A stretch of DNA of 64,000 bases from Ideonella paludis (GTDB lineage: Bacteria; Pseudomonadota; Gammaproteobacteria; Burkholderiales; Burkholderiaceae_C), in contig NZ_JAGQDG010000002.1 in the NCBI RefSeq assembly GCF_018069865.1, positions 124,001 to 188,000 of the forward strand, in the 5' to 3' direction. Below, in pieces: positions 62,974-64,000 of this stretch (position 1 is the first letter of the stretch; every line of letters begins with the position of its first letter). The translations under genes were made by a program, and so were the position numbers. Below the pieces are notes generated by a model. It was not told the DNA's origin. It was given only the letters and a program-made list of their open reading frames with translations, and searched no databases.

Positions 62974-63669
62974 ATGAAGGTACTGCTCATCGAAGATGAC
63001 ACGGCACTGCAAGCCACCTTGCAGCGCACGCTGGAGCGGCGTGGCATGCGCGTCACCGTGTGCTCAGACGGCTTGCGCGCGCTGGACCGTTGGCAAGCCA
63101 GCCTGCCCGATGTCGTGCTGCTCGACCTCAGCCTGCCCGGCCAAGACGGCCTGATGGTGTTGAGCCAAGCCCGCGCACAAGGCTTGAAGACCCCTGTGTT
63201 GATCGTCACCGCGCGCGGCACGATCGGCGACCGCATCGTGGGCCTCAACACCGGGGCGGATGACTACCTTCCCAAACCCTTTGACTTGGATGAATTAGAA
63301 GCCCGCATGCGTGCTTTGGCTCGCCGTGCGGCGGGTGCCATCGGGTCGAGCCCGGCCTCCCCCAGTAGCACCGCGCCCATGGCATTCATGGGTTTGAGCT
63401 GCGATGCAGAGAGTGGTGCGGCGTACCACCATGGTCAGCCGCTGGAGATGCCGCCGCGCGAATTGGCGCTGCTGCGGGCCCTGCTGCAGCGCCCGGGCCA
63501 TGCGGTGGCCAAGGAGCGTTTGTTCAGCGCTGTGTTTCCGGGCGAGCGGGATGTGCAGCCCGAAGCCATTGAGGTTGTCGCCTACAGGCTACGTAAGCGC
63601 CTTGCGGGGACCCAAGTGCAGTTGGTGACACTGCGCGGCCTGGGCTATCTGCTGCGAGCCAACGCATGA
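62974..63669 (+). CDS. tctD: TctD-like response regulator of the carboxylate transporter
   Basis: The 231-residue OmpR-type regulator has receiver Asp51 (VVLLDLSLPGQDG), the acidic pair at the start (IEDDTAL) and a C-terminal winged helix ending RGLGYLLRANA. Its divergent position to tctC and overlap with tctE (ATGA) fit TctD, the activator of tctCBA. Likely responds to the imported acid through TctE. Confidence 0.9.
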   Translation: MKVLLIEDDTALQATLQRTLERRGMRVTVCSDGLRALDRWQASLPDVVLLDLSLPGQDGLMVLSQARAQGLKTPVLIVTARGTIGDRIVGLNTGADDYLPKPFDLDELEARMRALARRAAGAIGSSPASPSSTAPMAFMGLSCDAESGAAYHHGQPLEMPPRELALLRALLQRPGHAVAKERLFSAVFPGERDVQPEAIEVVAYRLRKRLAGTQVQLVTLRGLGYLLRANA

Positions 63670-64000
63670 GCTTGGCCAAGCTTTGGCAGCGCCTGTCGCT
63701 GAGGGACCGCTTGATGGTGGGCATCTTATTGCCCGTGTTGGTGGTGATTGTGGTGAACACCGCCGCCCTTTACGAGCAAGCCCTGCGCGCGGCTGACACC
63801 GCTTATGACCGCACCTTGCTGGCCACCGCTAAGTCCATCGGTGACCAACTGGAGACGCGTGAGGTGAAGGGTGTCGTGACCTTGAACTCCGAACTGCTGT
63901 ACTCCGCGCTGGAGCCCTTTGAGGCCGACAACCGCAGTCGCTTGTATTACCGAGTCAATGGCTTTCAGGGTGAGATGGTGTCCGGCTTTGAAGACCTCAA
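63666..64000 (+). CDS. tctE: TctE-like sensor histidine kinase, N-terminal part (cut by window end)
   Basis: ATG at 63666 overlaps the tctD stop. The 111 codons present encode a short cytoplasmic start (LWQRLSLRDRL), a membrane segment (residues about 15-33, MVGILLPVLVVIVVNTAAL) and the beginning of a periplasmic sensor of the TctE/two-component N-terminal type (LYEQALRAADTAYDRTLLAT). The catalytic half is outside the window. Confidence 0.88.
   Translation, partial: MSLAKLWQRLSLRDRLMVGILLPVLVVIVVNTAALYEQALRAADTAYDRTLLATAKSIGDQLETREVKGVVTLNSELLYSALEPFEADNRSRLYYRVNGFQGEMVSGFEDL

Noticed and set aside
1..64000. CRISPR arrays, toxin-antitoxin pairs, prophage or integron genes
   Set aside because: No regularly spaced repeats, no integrase or transposase, and no recognised defence or toxin genes were seen.

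Overview
The window is high-GC, densely packed chromosomal DNA from a betaproteobacterium of the order Burkholderiales, most likely Comamonadaceae or a neighbouring Rubrivivax/Roseateles-type lineage. This rests on Burkholderiales-typical families (DUF4936, DUF3138, a tripartite tricarboxylate transporter with a TctDE-like two-component system, short H-NS, PEP-CTERM protein), a Lys/Ala-rich N-terminus on RpoD, and the mltG-tmk-holB-pilZ-tatD order. Nearly all of it is housekeeping or metabolic. I saw no phage, plasmid, CRISPR, rRNA or intact insertion sequence.

Layout. 1-2600: tail of an Arg/Lys/Orn decarboxylase, an HSL-type esterase and a thioesterase-GNAT fusion. 2700-4910 (minus): ygfZ, DUF4936 and NRDE genes. 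4967-9491: mltG-tmk-holB-pilZ-tatD-ankyrin, mostly with overlapping start and stop codons. 10244-29131: a polyamine block with agmatinase, an Lrp/AsnC regulator, an omega-aminotransferase, the spu/puu genes (PuuB, PuuD, PuuA, SpuC), a PotFGHI importer, a DUF3138 porin, PuuC, and a trailing module of GS-like enzyme, orphan binding protein and EamA exporter. 29128-33769 (minus): BLUF photoreceptor, tRNA-Val(GAC), PEP-CTERM protein, relA and an alpha/beta hydrolase. 33850-38614: bdhA, a broken SIMPL gene, ompR/envZ-type regulators and an unknown secreted protein. 38608-51358: ispF and an ispD-VOC fusion, mfd-serB, an unknown gene, hrpA, argA and yggX. 51451-59654: Fur-box-controlled iron-binding protein, hns, dnaG, rpoD, an adenylyl cyclase-FHA protein and hemH. 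59722-64000: tctCBA divergent from tctDE; tctE runs off the window.

How the genes work together. The polyamine block is the main metabolic theme. Arginine could be decarboxylated to agmatine, hydrolysed by SpeB to putrescine, and joined by putrescine imported through PotFGHI. Putrescine can then enter the glutamylated route (PuuA-PuuB-PuuC-PuuD) or direct transamination by SpuC followed by PuuC. The Lrp-type gene is the obvious candidate regulator.

Most notable oddities: (1) IspD fused in frame to a C-terminal VOC/glyoxalase-like domain; (2) a SIMPL-domain gene broken by one in-frame amber codon with the expected C-terminus intact beyond it; (3) a 271-bp element of nested inverted repeats with near-perfect 27-bp termini, ending 10 bp before the puuB start codon; (4) a 20-bp palindrome around a TATAAT box in front of rpoD; (5) a hairpin with a U-rich tail between tctC and tctBA; (6) an unexplained GS-like/binding protein/EamA module. 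I did not find a clear unknown multi-gene defence or mobile system.
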